The translations under genes were made by a program, and so were the position numbers. From Pusillibacter faecalis (lineage in GTDB: Bacteria > Bacillota > Clostridia > Oscillospirales > Oscillospiraceae): 64,000 nt of DNA. The stretch lies in contig NZ_AP023420.1 of NCBI RefSeq assembly GCF_018408705.1, positions 2,604,001 through 2,668,000 on the forward strand, written 5' to 3'. Below are positions 26,082-33,270 of the stretch, in pieces. The notes under the pieces are model-generated. The model did not search any database, was not told the DNA's origin, and saw only the letters and a list, made by a program, of their open reading frames with translations. Every line of letters starts with the position of its first letter. Position 1 is the stretch's first letter.

Positions 26082-27323
26082 ATGGAACTGACCTTGAACA
26101 GCGCTGTACTAGGCGTGGAAATCACCGGCATCCGCCGCTTTACATATCTGGTGCGAGATACCCCCGGCGCCTGTGCCCTGACTATCGGAGAGCCGGATCA
26201 GAACACTCCCGACGCCATCAAGGAGGCCGCCAAGGCCGCCCTGGACGCTAACGACACCCACTATCCCCCCGGCAATGGCTACCCTTACATGCTCCAGGCC
26301 ATCTCTGATTACGAGGCCAGAGCCCACGGCCTGCGCTACGACCCGGAGGAAATCATTCTGACCATTGGCGCCACCGAGGGCCTCTTTATTGGACTCTCCA
26401 CGATTTTGAACCCCGGAGATGAGGTCATCATCCCCACGCCGGCCTTTGGCCTGTATGAGTCCATTACCCGGTTGCTGCGGGGAGTGCCAGTGAGCCTGCC
26501 CACGGAGAAAAACCACTTTCAGATTGATCCGGAGGCCTTGCGCGCGGTGATCACGCCCAAGACAAAGGCCATCGTGCTGACTTCTCCCAACAATCCCACA
26601 GGCTGCATCTATACGGAGGAGACGCTCAATGCCGTCCACGAAGTGCTCAAGGACCAGCCGATTTTCGTGTTCTGCGACGATGTGTACCGGGAGCTGGTAT
26701 ATACGGACGGCTACCACAGCTTTGCCGAGTTTCAGGACATGCGGGACCGAATCATCGTGATCCAAAGCTTCTCCAAGCCCTATGCCATGACTGGCTGGCG
26801 GCTTGGCTACTGCATGGCGGACACCCCGATCCGGGACCGGATGCAGATTTTCCACCAGCACGCTGTGGTCTCCGCACCCTCTTACGTTCAGCCCGCCTGC
26901 GTGCAGGCACTGAAGACGGACGTGAGCGGTGTCCGGGAGTTGTTCCGCAGGCGCCGGGATGATGTATACCGGCGGCTTACGGACATGGGGCTGGAGGTGC
27001 AGAAGCCGGAGGGTGCCTTCTATATGTTCATCAACATTGAGAAGTATGGCATGGCATCGGAGGCGTTCTGTACCAAAATGCTCCAGGAGGGGCTTGTTGG
27101 ACTGATTCCGGGCGTGTACTTTGGGACGGAAGGTTACATGCGTTTGAGCTACTGCTACTCCGATGAAGACCTAAAGGAGGGACTGGATCGGATCGAAAAA
27201 TTTTTACAACGGTTTAAGATTTTTTCTTTATGTTTCAAGTGGTCTATTACTATACTGTGTATTGTATGTGAATTAAGAAAACCGCCCTGCTGGGCGGTTT
27301 TCTTTTACTTCTCCCAAGACTGA
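26082..27323 (+). CDS. PLP-dependent aminotransferase (class I/II), 3' end altered
   Basis: 413 residues in the present frame. The fold-type I signatures are clear: LTIGEPDQNTPDAIKEAA, YPPGNGYPYMLQAI, SPNNPTGCIY, FCDDVYRELVY and the PLP-lysine motif SFSKPYAMTGWRLGY (Lys232). It transfers an amino group between an amino acid and a 2-oxo acid in the cytoplasm; substrate unknown. The family usually ends near EGLDRIEKFLQ (about residue 376), but here reading continues 35 codons with hydrophobic, Cys-rich residues through a terminator hairpin. This tail looks foreign and marks the probable left border of the prophage. ATG 26082 is preferred over GTG 26073, which touches the GGAGG. Confidence 0.88.
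   Translation: MELTLNSAVLGVEITGIRRFTYLVRDTPGACALTIGEPDQNTPDAIKEAAKAALDANDTHYPPGNGYPYMLQAISDYEARAHGLRYDPEEIILTIGATEGLFIGLSTILNPGDEVIIPTPAFGLYESITRLLRGVPVSLPTEKNHFQIDPEALRAVITPKTKAIVLTSPNNPTGCIYTEETLNAVHEVLKDQPIFVFCDDVYRELVYTDGYHSFAEFQDMRDRIIVIQSFSKPYAMTGWRLGYCMADTPIRDRMQIFHQHAVVSAPSYVQPACVQALKTDVSGVRELFRRRRDDVYRRLTDMGLEVQKPEGAFYMFINIEKYGMASEAFCTKMLQEGLVGLIPGVYFGTEGYMRLSYCYSDEDLKEGLDRIEKFLQRFKIFSLCFKWSITILCIVCELRKPPCWAVFFYFSQD
27278..27301. terminator. Bidirectional terminator at prophage left edge
   Basis: AAAACCGCCC and GGGCGGTTTT pair around TGCT. It lies inside the extended aminotransferase frame and directly before the leftward phage gene, so it can stop transcription from both sides. Confidence 0.8.
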
Positions 27324-27760
27324 GGAGAAATGTCCTCCAGCACTTCAATGCCGGGGCGCTGGCGTTTTAGTTCTTCAAACCTGGATATGGCTTTCCTGCG
27401 CTCTTTCCCTGGGTATGTTTCTGAAAGCGTTTTTGCTTGAGTCCCATCTTCGTAAGTTCTGACGATACGAACGTAATACGTCACCAGATTTCCACGGTAA
27501 GACCGGTACCGTTCTATCTCAAGCCGCTCCTGATATGGCATCGTGTTCAGAGCGGCGTACCTGGAAGCCAGAGCTTGGCGGTACTCCCGAAGGGTTTCCG
27601 CGGTCCGCTCACACTCCAGTATTAGCCGGGCGGCAGTCTCATCATTCCGTTTGATCTGGTATTCTTTCAGCTTGTCCGGCCGGAGCAGATACCCGGTCAG
27701 CCGAATATCCGCTTCATCGCTGGGGCTGCCGTAACGTTGGAAGAGATGTTCATAGCTCAT
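27305..27760 (-). CDS. Conserved hypothetical protein of prophage left end (151 aa)
   Basis: 151 residues, mostly helical and charged, beginning MSYEHLFQRYGSPSDEADIRLTG in front of a coiled-coil-like region (LILECERTAETLREYRQ). I do not recognise its function. ATG 27760 follows AGAGGAGG; the longer frame upstream would run through that ribosome site. It lies 34 bp after the DnaJ-domain gene and is probably co-transcribed with it. Confidence 0.7.
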   Translation of the reverse strand: MSYEHLFQRYGSPSDEADIRLTGYLLRPDKLKEYQIKRNDETAARLILECERTAETLREYRQALASRYAALNTMPYQERLEIERYRSYRGNLVTYYVRIVRTYEDGTQAKTLSETYPGKERRKAISRFEELKRQRPGIEVLEDISPQSWEK

Positions 27761-27794
27761 GATGGAACCTCCTCTTATCGCAGGCCCTTCCCCG

Positions 27795-28298
27795 TCAGGC
27801 AGGAAGGGCATCGGAGCCAGCGCCGCCACGGGTGAAGCTGGTGGAGCCGTACTTGCTGCGAATCTGTGCCATAGATTTGCTTCCGCGGTGCCAATGGCTG
27901 CCGTCTTCTGCATAGTGCCAGGACCAGAGCTTTTTCTGACTGGACCAGCGGCAGCCGGCAGCCTTCAATGCATCCTTATGCTTCCGGGTCTCTCCTCCAA
28001 TCCACAGCCACCGGCCGCAAAGCTCGATCTCCAGTCCGTCCAATTTCAGCAGCGCGGAGACAATGGCGATGAAGTCGCCTGCGCTCTCCGTCGTGGCCTT
28101 TGTCTGTCCGGTGGCATCCTCTGCAGCTTGCTCGTTTTGGGACCGCTTCAATACCTCGAAACGGGCTTCATACTCTGCATTGATTGCCTGCATGGTGGCC
28201 GTATCGCCGCCCATGTCCGGGTGATATTTCATCGCGGCGGCTTTATATGCCTTTTTTAGCTCATCCAGATTTTTGCAGTTCATAAAATACGTTGTCAT
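27795..28298 (-). CDS. DnaJ-domain protein of mobile elements (167 aa)
   Basis: A short N-terminal J domain (LDELKKAYKAAAMKYHPDMGGD, with the HPD tripeptide that stimulates Hsp70 ATPase) is followed by a region with LCGRWLWIGGETRKHKDALKAAGCRWSSQKKLWSWHYAED. This combination is widespread in Firmicutes ICEs and prophages; what the second part binds is unknown. ATG 28298 follows AGGAGG. The promoter at 28348-28377 contains a palindromic operator between its two boxes. Confidence 0.85.
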   Translation of the reverse strand: MTTYFMNCKNLDELKKAYKAAAMKYHPDMGGDTATMQAINAEYEARFEVLKRSQNEQAAEDATGQTKATTESAGDFIAIVSALLKLDGLEIELCGRWLWIGGETRKHKDALKAAGCRWSSQKKLWSWHYAEDGSHWHRGSKSMAQIRSKYGSTSFTRGGAGSDALPA

Positions 28299-28347
28299 GG
28301 TTATAACCTCCTGTTTGATGGTTGTCGTGGTTGCCTTGGATGATGTA

Positions 28348-28377
28348 ATCATACACTTGTGTAAGTGTACTTGTCAA
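28348..28377 (-). promoter_or_regulatory. DnaJ-gene promoter with operator in spacer
   Basis: On the minus strand TTGACA (28377-28372), 18 bases, TATGAT (28353-28348). The spacer is almost filled by the palindrome TACACTT-GTGT-AAGTGTA (28352-28369). A repressor would sit between the two promoter boxes. Confidence 0.7.
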
Positions 28378-28430
28378 GTGGGATGCAGAAAAAAACTGTA
28401 CCAAGGTTTGTCGTTTGTTTTGTGCAGATT

Positions 28431-28465
28431 GTACACTTGTGCTGGTGTACGCATATGGATATAAT
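28431..28465 (+). promoter_or_regulatory. RHH-gene promoter and operator
   Basis: TTGTGC (28437-28442), 17 bases, TATAAT (28460-28465). The inverted repeat GTACAC-8 nt-GTGTAC (28431-28450) covers the -35 and shares the ACACTTGTG core with the operator of the divergent promoter, so one repressor probably controls both. Confidence 0.65.
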
Positions 28466-28490
28466 AAGTGTATGAGTTGGAGGTGAGCGC

Positions 28491-28688
28491 ATGGCAAAGC
28501 AGCGATATACAGAGGCAAAGAAACAGGCAAACAGGAAATGGGATGAGGCCAACAAGGACCGTTACGCACGGATTTCCCTGGTTGTGCCGGTCGATGTCAA
28601 GCCGCAGATTGAGGACGCGGCCAAAGCTGACGGGAAAAGCGTCAACGGCTGGATTCTTGATCTGATTCGCCGTGAATTTTATGGATGA
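28491..28688 (+). CDS. Arc-type ribbon-helix-helix regulator (65 aa)
   Basis: A basic N-terminus (AKQRYTEAKKQANRKW) precedes the RHH fold: strand YARISLVVPVDVKP, helix QIEDAAKADG, then KSVNGWILDLIRREFYG. ATG 28491 follows GGAGGTG. Its gene diverges from the DnaJ gene and both promoters carry related palindromes, so autoregulation plus control of the DnaJ operon is likely. It could be an accessory lysogeny regulator of the prophage. Confidence 0.8.
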   Translation: MAKQRYTEAKKQANRKWDEANKDRYARISLVVPVDVKPQIEDAAKADGKSVNGWILDLIRREFYG

Positions 28689-28716
28689 TTTCTGGCGGCG
28701 GCGTTGGCGGTGTTAT

Positions 28717-28782
28717 GGGGGATAATAGGGGGGTAATAGATAGGGGGTTTAAGGGGGAAAGAAAGAGGGGGGAATAAGGGGG
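28717..28782 (+). other. Six G-tracts, potential G-quadruplex
   Basis: Runs of five or six G begin at 28717, 28728, 28743, 28753, 28767 and 28778, separated by 5-9 bases in a purine-rich strand. This meets the usual pattern for intramolecular G-quadruplexes with spare tracts. It lies in the 940-bp gap (28689-29625) for which I can support no gene; weak frames there have no ribosome sites or recognisable products. Confidence 0.6.
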
Positions 28783-28918
28783 AGAAAGAGTGATTCATGC
28801 GTATGGTTGTTGGTGATATGGTTTTCTGATAAAATGCGGACTGCCTATGATTAAAAAAATAGCAAGTGCATGAAAAACCGAAAGATTGCGAGAAAACAAG
28901 AGAAATCCGGATATCAGC

Positions 28919-28992
28919 AAAACGGCTCAAGGACGTTGAATTTTAAATGGCATTAAATGCTTTGTTTTATGTTTCAACGCTTTGAGCCGTTT
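28919..28992. repeat. Long imperfect inverted repeat
   Basis: AAAACGGCTCAA...CGTTGAA (28919-28940) pairs with TTCAACG...TTGAGCCGTTT (28973-28992) around a 32-nt AT-rich loop. It could be a terminator-like structure or a protein-binding site in the gap before the late operon. Confidence 0.5.
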
Positions 28993-29625
28993 CTGTGTAT
29001 GTAGTGTGTATTACCGCCCGCTGCGGCGCGCTGATCGTACTCCTCCCGGGGCTGGGTGCGGCGGTGGGTGGTCCTGGGCGAGGATGGAGGTTGGCTGGAT
29101 GACAGAGTGTGAGAGTCCCCTGGGGGTGCCGGAAAAACAGGGGGCGTTTGCGGAAGACGGGATAGGTTATATCACACACATTCCCCACGCTCTTCACAAC
29201 CCCGTCGGAAAAAGGGGAGGATATGCAGCAAAAACGGGAGACAATTTTTGTGAAGAAAAACAAAAACAGGTCTTGACTATTCATGAAATGGCTGTCATGC
29301 TTTTTGTAGGAACAGGGCTAGACTTGTTCCAAATCTCCCATCAATGCCACCCACCTCCTGTGGCTGACACCCCGGAAAGACGGGGGCATGCGGAACATAG
29401 GCACCCCCAAAATGGGGAGGTCACAGCAAGCGAAGGGCACGTTGCCCTAAGTGCTAAAGCGGGGCAGGGCCGCGATGTTCCACCAGAGGCCGGGTCGCTC
29501 CCGGATGATCTGAGCGTAGCGCAAGTCCTCAGAGAGAATGACAATGCCCGCTGAAAACTGCGCCAGAGTTCCGTAATCGGGGCCGATATGCGGCGTGTGA
29601 CAATTTAAGCGAGAAGCGCACATAT

Positions 29626-29699
29626 ACGGGTGTAGCTCAATGGAGAGCGCCGGTCTCCAAAACCGGAGGTTGGGGGAACAGAGCCTTCCACCCGTGCCA
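29626..29699 (+). tRNA. tRNA-Trp(CCA)-like gene with non-canonical T loop
   Basis: Acceptor ACGGGTG/CACCCGT, D stem GCTC/GAGC, anticodon stem CCGGT/ACCGG with loop CTCCAAA (anticodon CCA at 29657-29659), T stem GGGGG/CCTTC, discriminator G and encoded CCA are all present in 74 nt. However, the T loop is AACAGAG in place of a TTCGANN-type loop and the D loop has only six bases. It lies just before the small terminase gene. It may be a degraded or specialised phage tRNA. Confidence 0.65.
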
Positions 29700-29842
29700 G
29701 GGCGCAAGTCCTTACAGAATTTCTTGGCGAAAGGCAAGTGAGAAAAGCCGAAAAACTCACAGCTCCCCCGCAAAGGGGGATATGCCGCCCCGCAGTTGCG
29801 CGAGACGGGGGCGGCTCCAACAAACGAAAGGCGGCGAGTGCG

Positions 29843-30259
29843 ATGGCAAAGAAACCGGAGAACGGAAAGCAGCGGCACAGCACCGCCGCGAAATTTAAGA
29901 CGGCGGAAGAGCTGCAGGAGCGTCTAGAGCGGTATTTTTCCCAGTGCGATGAGGAGGGAAAGCTGTACACAGAGGCTGGAATGGCTGTGTTTCTTGGAAC
30001 TGCCGTCAGCACCTTGGACGATTGGTGGAGAGGGCGCAGAAGCGAGCATTTGCAGGAAACCATCCGGATGGCCTATACCAGAATCGCGGAGCAGATTGCC
30101 TCTGACCCGCGGTACAGCGACAGGCAGATGGTGTCTTACCGCATTTTCCTGCTGAAGCAGGAGAAATTCGGCGGTTACCAGGACAAGATTGAGGCAAAAA
30201 GCGATCTGAACGTAAACGTGAAGATGGGGAAAAACATGGAAGAGAGTGATTTTGCCTGA
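29843..30259 (+). CDS. Phage terminase small subunit
   Basis: 138 residues: basic start, a predicted DNA-binding HTH (LYTEAGMAVFLGTAVSTLDDWW), then YSDRQMVSYRIFLLKQEKFGGYQDK, typical of small terminases that recognise the packaging site. ATG 29843 is chosen because the long upstream in-frame extension runs back over the tRNA-like region and lacks a ribosome site. First gene of the rightward late operon, although the large terminase is 3 kb away. Confidence 0.65.
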   Translation: MAKKPENGKQRHSTAAKFKTAEELQERLERYFSQCDEEGKLYTEAGMAVFLGTAVSTLDDWWRGRRSEHLQETIRMAYTRIAEQIASDPRYSDRQMVSYRIFLLKQEKFGGYQDKIEAKSDLNVNVKMGKNMEESDFA

Positions 30260-30480
30260 TGGAGCTTTTGATCTGTTTTGCAGCCGGCGGACTTTTGACA
30301 ATGGCCGGAGTCATTGTCGGGGCCTGGACCGCAGGGAAGAAAAACGAATCCCAGCAGAGCGGCAATCCCACGCCGGCGGAACCGCAGGGGGAGGAAGAGA
30401 ACCGTCTCTCCAAAGCGATGGAGGAGGGCATTCAGAATTTGCTGTCATTCCAGGTCCCCGGACAGGATGGAGGGCGGTAG
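30259..30480 (+). CDS. Small membrane protein of late operon (73 aa)
   Basis: An N-terminal helix (LLICFAAGGLLTMAGVIVGAW) followed by a polar Glu/Gln-rich tail. The start shares a base with the preceding stop (TGATG), implying coupling. Function unknown. Confidence 0.65.
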   Translation: MELLICFAAGGLLTMAGVIVGAWTAGKKNESQQSGNPTPAEPQGEEENRLSKAMEEGIQNLLSFQVPGQDGGR

Positions 30481-30957
30481 ATGATTGTACAAAACGTCTT
30501 TGATCAGGCGATTCACCTGATGGATGCCCAGAACGAGAGCACTGGTTCCACCACCACGGCGGACACGAAGGAGTACGCTTTGCGGACACCCAATATCATC
30601 AACACGCTGCTGGACCAGGTCTATCCGTACAGCGGGACCTATCCGAGCGTGGAGGACGGCTCTTCGGAGCGCCCATTTCTTCCAAGCGTTTCCAGCTTGG
30701 AGGATGAGCTGGACCTGGACGCCTATATCTGCCGGAACGTCCTCCCATTTGGTCTTGCAGGGCTTTTGCTGACAGAGGAAAATCCCACCCAGGCGAATTT
30801 CTTCTGGCAGACGTATCTGGAAAACCTGAACGCGGCAAAAAGCCGCCTGCCGTCTTCCGGGATTGAGAGCGTGGAGGATGTGTACGGAGGCGGTGAAGGC
30901 GGCGAAAGCGCCCTGGGATGGGGCGGGATTGAATATGGGGGCTTTGGACGATGGTAG
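30481..30957 (+). CDS. Hypothetical phage structural-region protein (158 aa)
   Basis: 158 residues, acidic, with a helical centre (ELDLDAYICRNVLPFGLAGLLLTEENPTQANFFWQTYLENL when read in pieces) and a Gly-rich C-terminus. Position between small terminase and scaffold suggests a virion or head-assembly role. No family recognised. GGAGGG lies just before the start. Confidence 0.6.
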   Translation: MIVQNVFDQAIHLMDAQNESTGSTTTADTKEYALRTPNIINTLLDQVYPYSGTYPSVEDGSSERPFLPSVSSLEDELDLDAYICRNVLPFGLAGLLLTEENPTQANFFWQTYLENLNAAKSRLPSSGIESVEDVYGGGEGGESALGWGGIEYGGFGRW

Positions 30958-31127
30958 TCAATGGATGGTTTACCTGCCCCCGCTGCCGGAAAAATTTGCA
31001 GCAGGTCCGTGGTAACACGGTGATGCTTGGGGCGCCGATTTACTGCCGGAAGTGCAAGATGGAGTGGTTCCCCAAAATCTACATGGGGAGAGAATTGGAA
31101 GATCTCTCCGGGAAAATTGAATCATAA
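30951..31127 (+). CDS. Cysteine-rich KTR-type zinc-ribbon protein (58 aa)
   Basis: 58 residues: WFTCPRCRKNLQQV, then PIYCRKCKMEWFPKI, giving two CxxC pairs that should bind one zinc. This is the pattern of the small cysteine-rich KTR proteins common in Firmicutes prophages and conjugative elements. Start ATG overlaps the previous stop by 7 bp. Function unknown. Confidence 0.75.
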   Translation: MVVNGWFTCPRCRKNLQQVRGNTVMLGAPIYCRKCKMEWFPKIYMGRELEDLSGKIES

Positions 31128-31185
31128 GCGAGAGCGCTTGGCGCCAGAGGTTGGAGGAATCCGACCTTTGGCGCTTTCTCTTTTT
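31119..31185 (+). promoter_or_regulatory. Two-hairpin leader element, copy 1
   Basis: A 27-base sequence (31119-31145) is identical to 44003-44029. It contains the hairpin AAGCG-AGAG-CGCTT, followed by GCGCCAGAGGT pairing with ACCTTTGGCGC and a T-rich tail. It precedes the scaffold gene. It is either a terminator/attenuator or a recognition RNA for antitermination. Confidence 0.6.
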
Positions 31186-31250
31186 GCTCACTTTCCCACA
31201 CCAGGGAGATGAAATACAGCCGCCAGACCAGGCGGAGAAAGCGTGATCAG

Positions 31251-32120
31251 ATGGAAGAGACTTTGAACACCCAGGACCAGACGCCCGAGACCACGGACGG
31301 CTTTTTAGAGGGACTGGACGACATGGAGCCCACGGCAGACCAGCCGGAGATCCCATCAGAAACAACACAGGACAGCGCGCCTCATGAACAGACGAAAGCT
31401 GAGAGCGGGGAAGAGCCGCAACCGGCTCAGGAACCGCCCGCAGAAGCCGAGGAAGGGCCGGCAGAGGAGCCCCCGAAAACCTGGACGCTGCAGCATCTGG
31501 GCGAGAGTCGGACCGTGAATGAGGCGGAGATGACCGCGCTTGCCCAGAAGGGGCTCGACTACGACAGGCTGCGGGAGAAATACGACGAGTTCAAGCCTGT
31601 GATGGACATGTTCAGCCAGTTCGCGAACCGTTCCGGCATGAACACGAGGGACTACATCTCCTACATCCGCCAGGAGGCGAAAAAGTCCGAGGGCATGAGC
31701 TCTGAGGAAGCCAAAAGAGCCGTTGAGCTGGAGGACCGGGAGGCGACGGTTGCGGCAAAGGAAGCCGCAGAGGCCGACCAGAGGAAGGCTGTGGAGGCGG
31801 CAGAGGCAAAAAAGCGGTCCGATGAGGACCGCCGGATGGCGGATATTCAGGAATTTCAAAACACATTTCCAGAAGCGGCAAAGGCGCCGAAGGACATCCC
31901 CGCGGAGGTTTGGGACGGCGTGAGAAACGGGCTCTCCCTGACGGCCAGCTACGCAAGGTGGCAGGTGGAACAGGCAAGAGCCGAAGCCGAACGGTATCAG
32001 CACGCCGCGGAAGCCGCGCAGAAAAACCAAAAGAACGCGGAGCGCTCCACCGGAAGCATGAAATCCGCCGGTGAAGAGGGCAACAGCAAGGATGATTTTC
32101 TGAGGGGATTTGACTCCTGA
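31251..32120 (+). CDS. Phage scaffolding protein
   Basis: 289 residues, acidic N-terminus rich in Glu/Pro/Gln, then long charged helices with heptad character (residues about 120-250) and no membrane segment: the make-up of scaffold proteins. It directly precedes the capsid gene. The start is uncertain; I prefer ATG 31251 (GGAGAAAG upstream) over ATG 31209, which abuts its purine-rich site. Confidence 0.7.
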   Translation: MEETLNTQDQTPETTDGFLEGLDDMEPTADQPEIPSETTQDSAPHEQTKAESGEEPQPAQEPPAEAEEGPAEEPPKTWTLQHLGESRTVNEAEMTALAQKGLDYDRLREKYDEFKPVMDMFSQFANRSGMNTRDYISYIRQEAKKSEGMSSEEAKRAVELEDREATVAAKEAAEADQRKAVEAAEAKKRSDEDRRMADIQEFQNTFPEAAKAPKDIPAEVWDGVRNGLSLTASYARWQVEQARAEAERYQHAAEAAQKNQKNAERSTGSMKSAGEEGNSKDDFLRGFDS

Positions 32121-32161
32121 ACGACGGCGCCCTTTCCGCAGATACGAAAGAGAGGGTCAAT

Positions 32162-33217
32162 ATGGCAGTCAATTATACCATCAAGTATGCTGACAAAATT
32201 GCGGAGCGATTTCACAAGGCGTCCATCACAGACGCCGCGTGCGGCAACGACTATTCCTTTGTGGGCGCAAAGACGATTCGTGTCTACTCTGTGGACACCG
32301 TACCCGAGCAGCCCTATGACCGGAACGCGGCTAATAACCGCTTCGGCACGCCCCAGAACCTGGGAGACACCATCCAGGAGATGACCATGACGCAGGAGCC
32401 CTCGTTCACCTTTGTGATTGAGGCGTTGGACAACTCCGACCAAGCCATTGAGAAATCCGCCGGCCGCGCGCTGCGCCGGCAGCTGGACGAGAGGACAGTC
32501 CCCGGTATGGACAGATACCGGCTGAAAAAGTGGTGCATGGGAGCCAACATCCAGCACAAACTCACCTCCGCCCCCACAAAATCCAATATTGTGGAGGCCA
32601 TCATTGACGCCAATGCCAAGATGACGGATGCGTTTGTTCCGCTGGAAAATCGGACGATGTACATTCCCACGGAGTACTACAAGCTCCTCAAGCAGAATCC
32701 GGATTTCCTGGCACTGGAGAAAACCGGAAACATGGCGCTCTCCCGCGGCGTTGTGGGCGAGGTGGACGGTGTGAAGGTGATCCCGGTCACCAAGAGCTAT
32801 CTCCCCAATGGCGTGTACTTCATGATCAAGTTCAAGGGGAGCACCGTGGACCCGGTGAAGATGCAGCAGTATGACGTGCTGACCAAGGTGCAGGGCTTTT
32901 CCGGGCCTGTGGTGCAGGGGGTTACCTACTATGATGCGTTTGTCCTGGGCACCAAAGGTGACGGAATTGCGGTTTGCGGAAGTGCGGACGCAATTTTGGA
33001 TGCGCCAGCGATCAGCGTTTCCACCCATGTGGCGACGATCACGGGAGCCAGCGGAAAGAATTATCTGTACACGCTGGACGGAACCAATCCCCGCTATAGC
33101 CACACCGCGGCGGCCTATCCCTCCGGCGGCGTCACGCTGTCCGAGGGACAGACGATGCGCTGCATCCAGGTCAAAGATGGCTGTGTCGGCATGGAGGGAA
33201 CGAAGGACTACGAGTAA
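32162..33217 (+). CDS. Major capsid protein with C-terminal Ig-like domain
   Basis: 351 residues. The first 275 follow the layout of a phage capsid protein (ITDAACGNDYSFVGAKTIRVYSV, MDRYRLKKWC, VEAIIDANAKMTD, YDVLTKVQGFSGPVVQGVTYYDAFVL). The last 75 (VATITGASGKNYLYTLDGTNPRYS...GVTLSEGQTMRCIQVKDG) resemble the chitobiase/hexosaminidase C-terminal beta-sandwich often fused to capsids and tails as a surface decoration. It lies between scaffold and large terminase. RBS AGAGGGT. Confidence 0.85.
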   Translation: MAVNYTIKYADKIAERFHKASITDAACGNDYSFVGAKTIRVYSVDTVPEQPYDRNAANNRFGTPQNLGDTIQEMTMTQEPSFTFVIEALDNSDQAIEKSAGRALRRQLDERTVPGMDRYRLKKWCMGANIQHKLTSAPTKSNIVEAIIDANAKMTDAFVPLENRTMYIPTEYYKLLKQNPDFLALEKTGNMALSRGVVGEVDGVKVIPVTKSYLPNGVYFMIKFKGSTVDPVKMQQYDVLTKVQGFSGPVVQGVTYYDAFVLGTKGDGIAVCGSADAILDAPAISVSTHVATITGASGKNYLYTLDGTNPRYSHTAAAYPSGGVTLSEGQTMRCIQVKDGCVGMEGTKDYE

Positions 33218-33224
33218 GCATACG

Positions 33225-33246
33225 GGCCCCCGCAAGGGGGCCTTTC
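33225..33246 (+). terminator. GC-rich hairpin after capsid gene
   Basis: GGCCCCC-GCAA-GGGGGCC then TTTCCCC. A stable stem with a GNRA loop, 7 bp after the capsid stop. It may lower expression of the following large terminase relative to capsid. Confidence 0.7.
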
Positions 33247-33270
33247 CCCTATTTCCGAAGAGGTGAGCGC

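Noticed and set aside
28982..29554. 190-codon plus-strand frame before the tRNA-Trp-like gene
   Set aside because: Amino-acid make-up is not protein-like (many Cys, Arg, His, Pro clusters), no ribosome site, and no recognisable segment.
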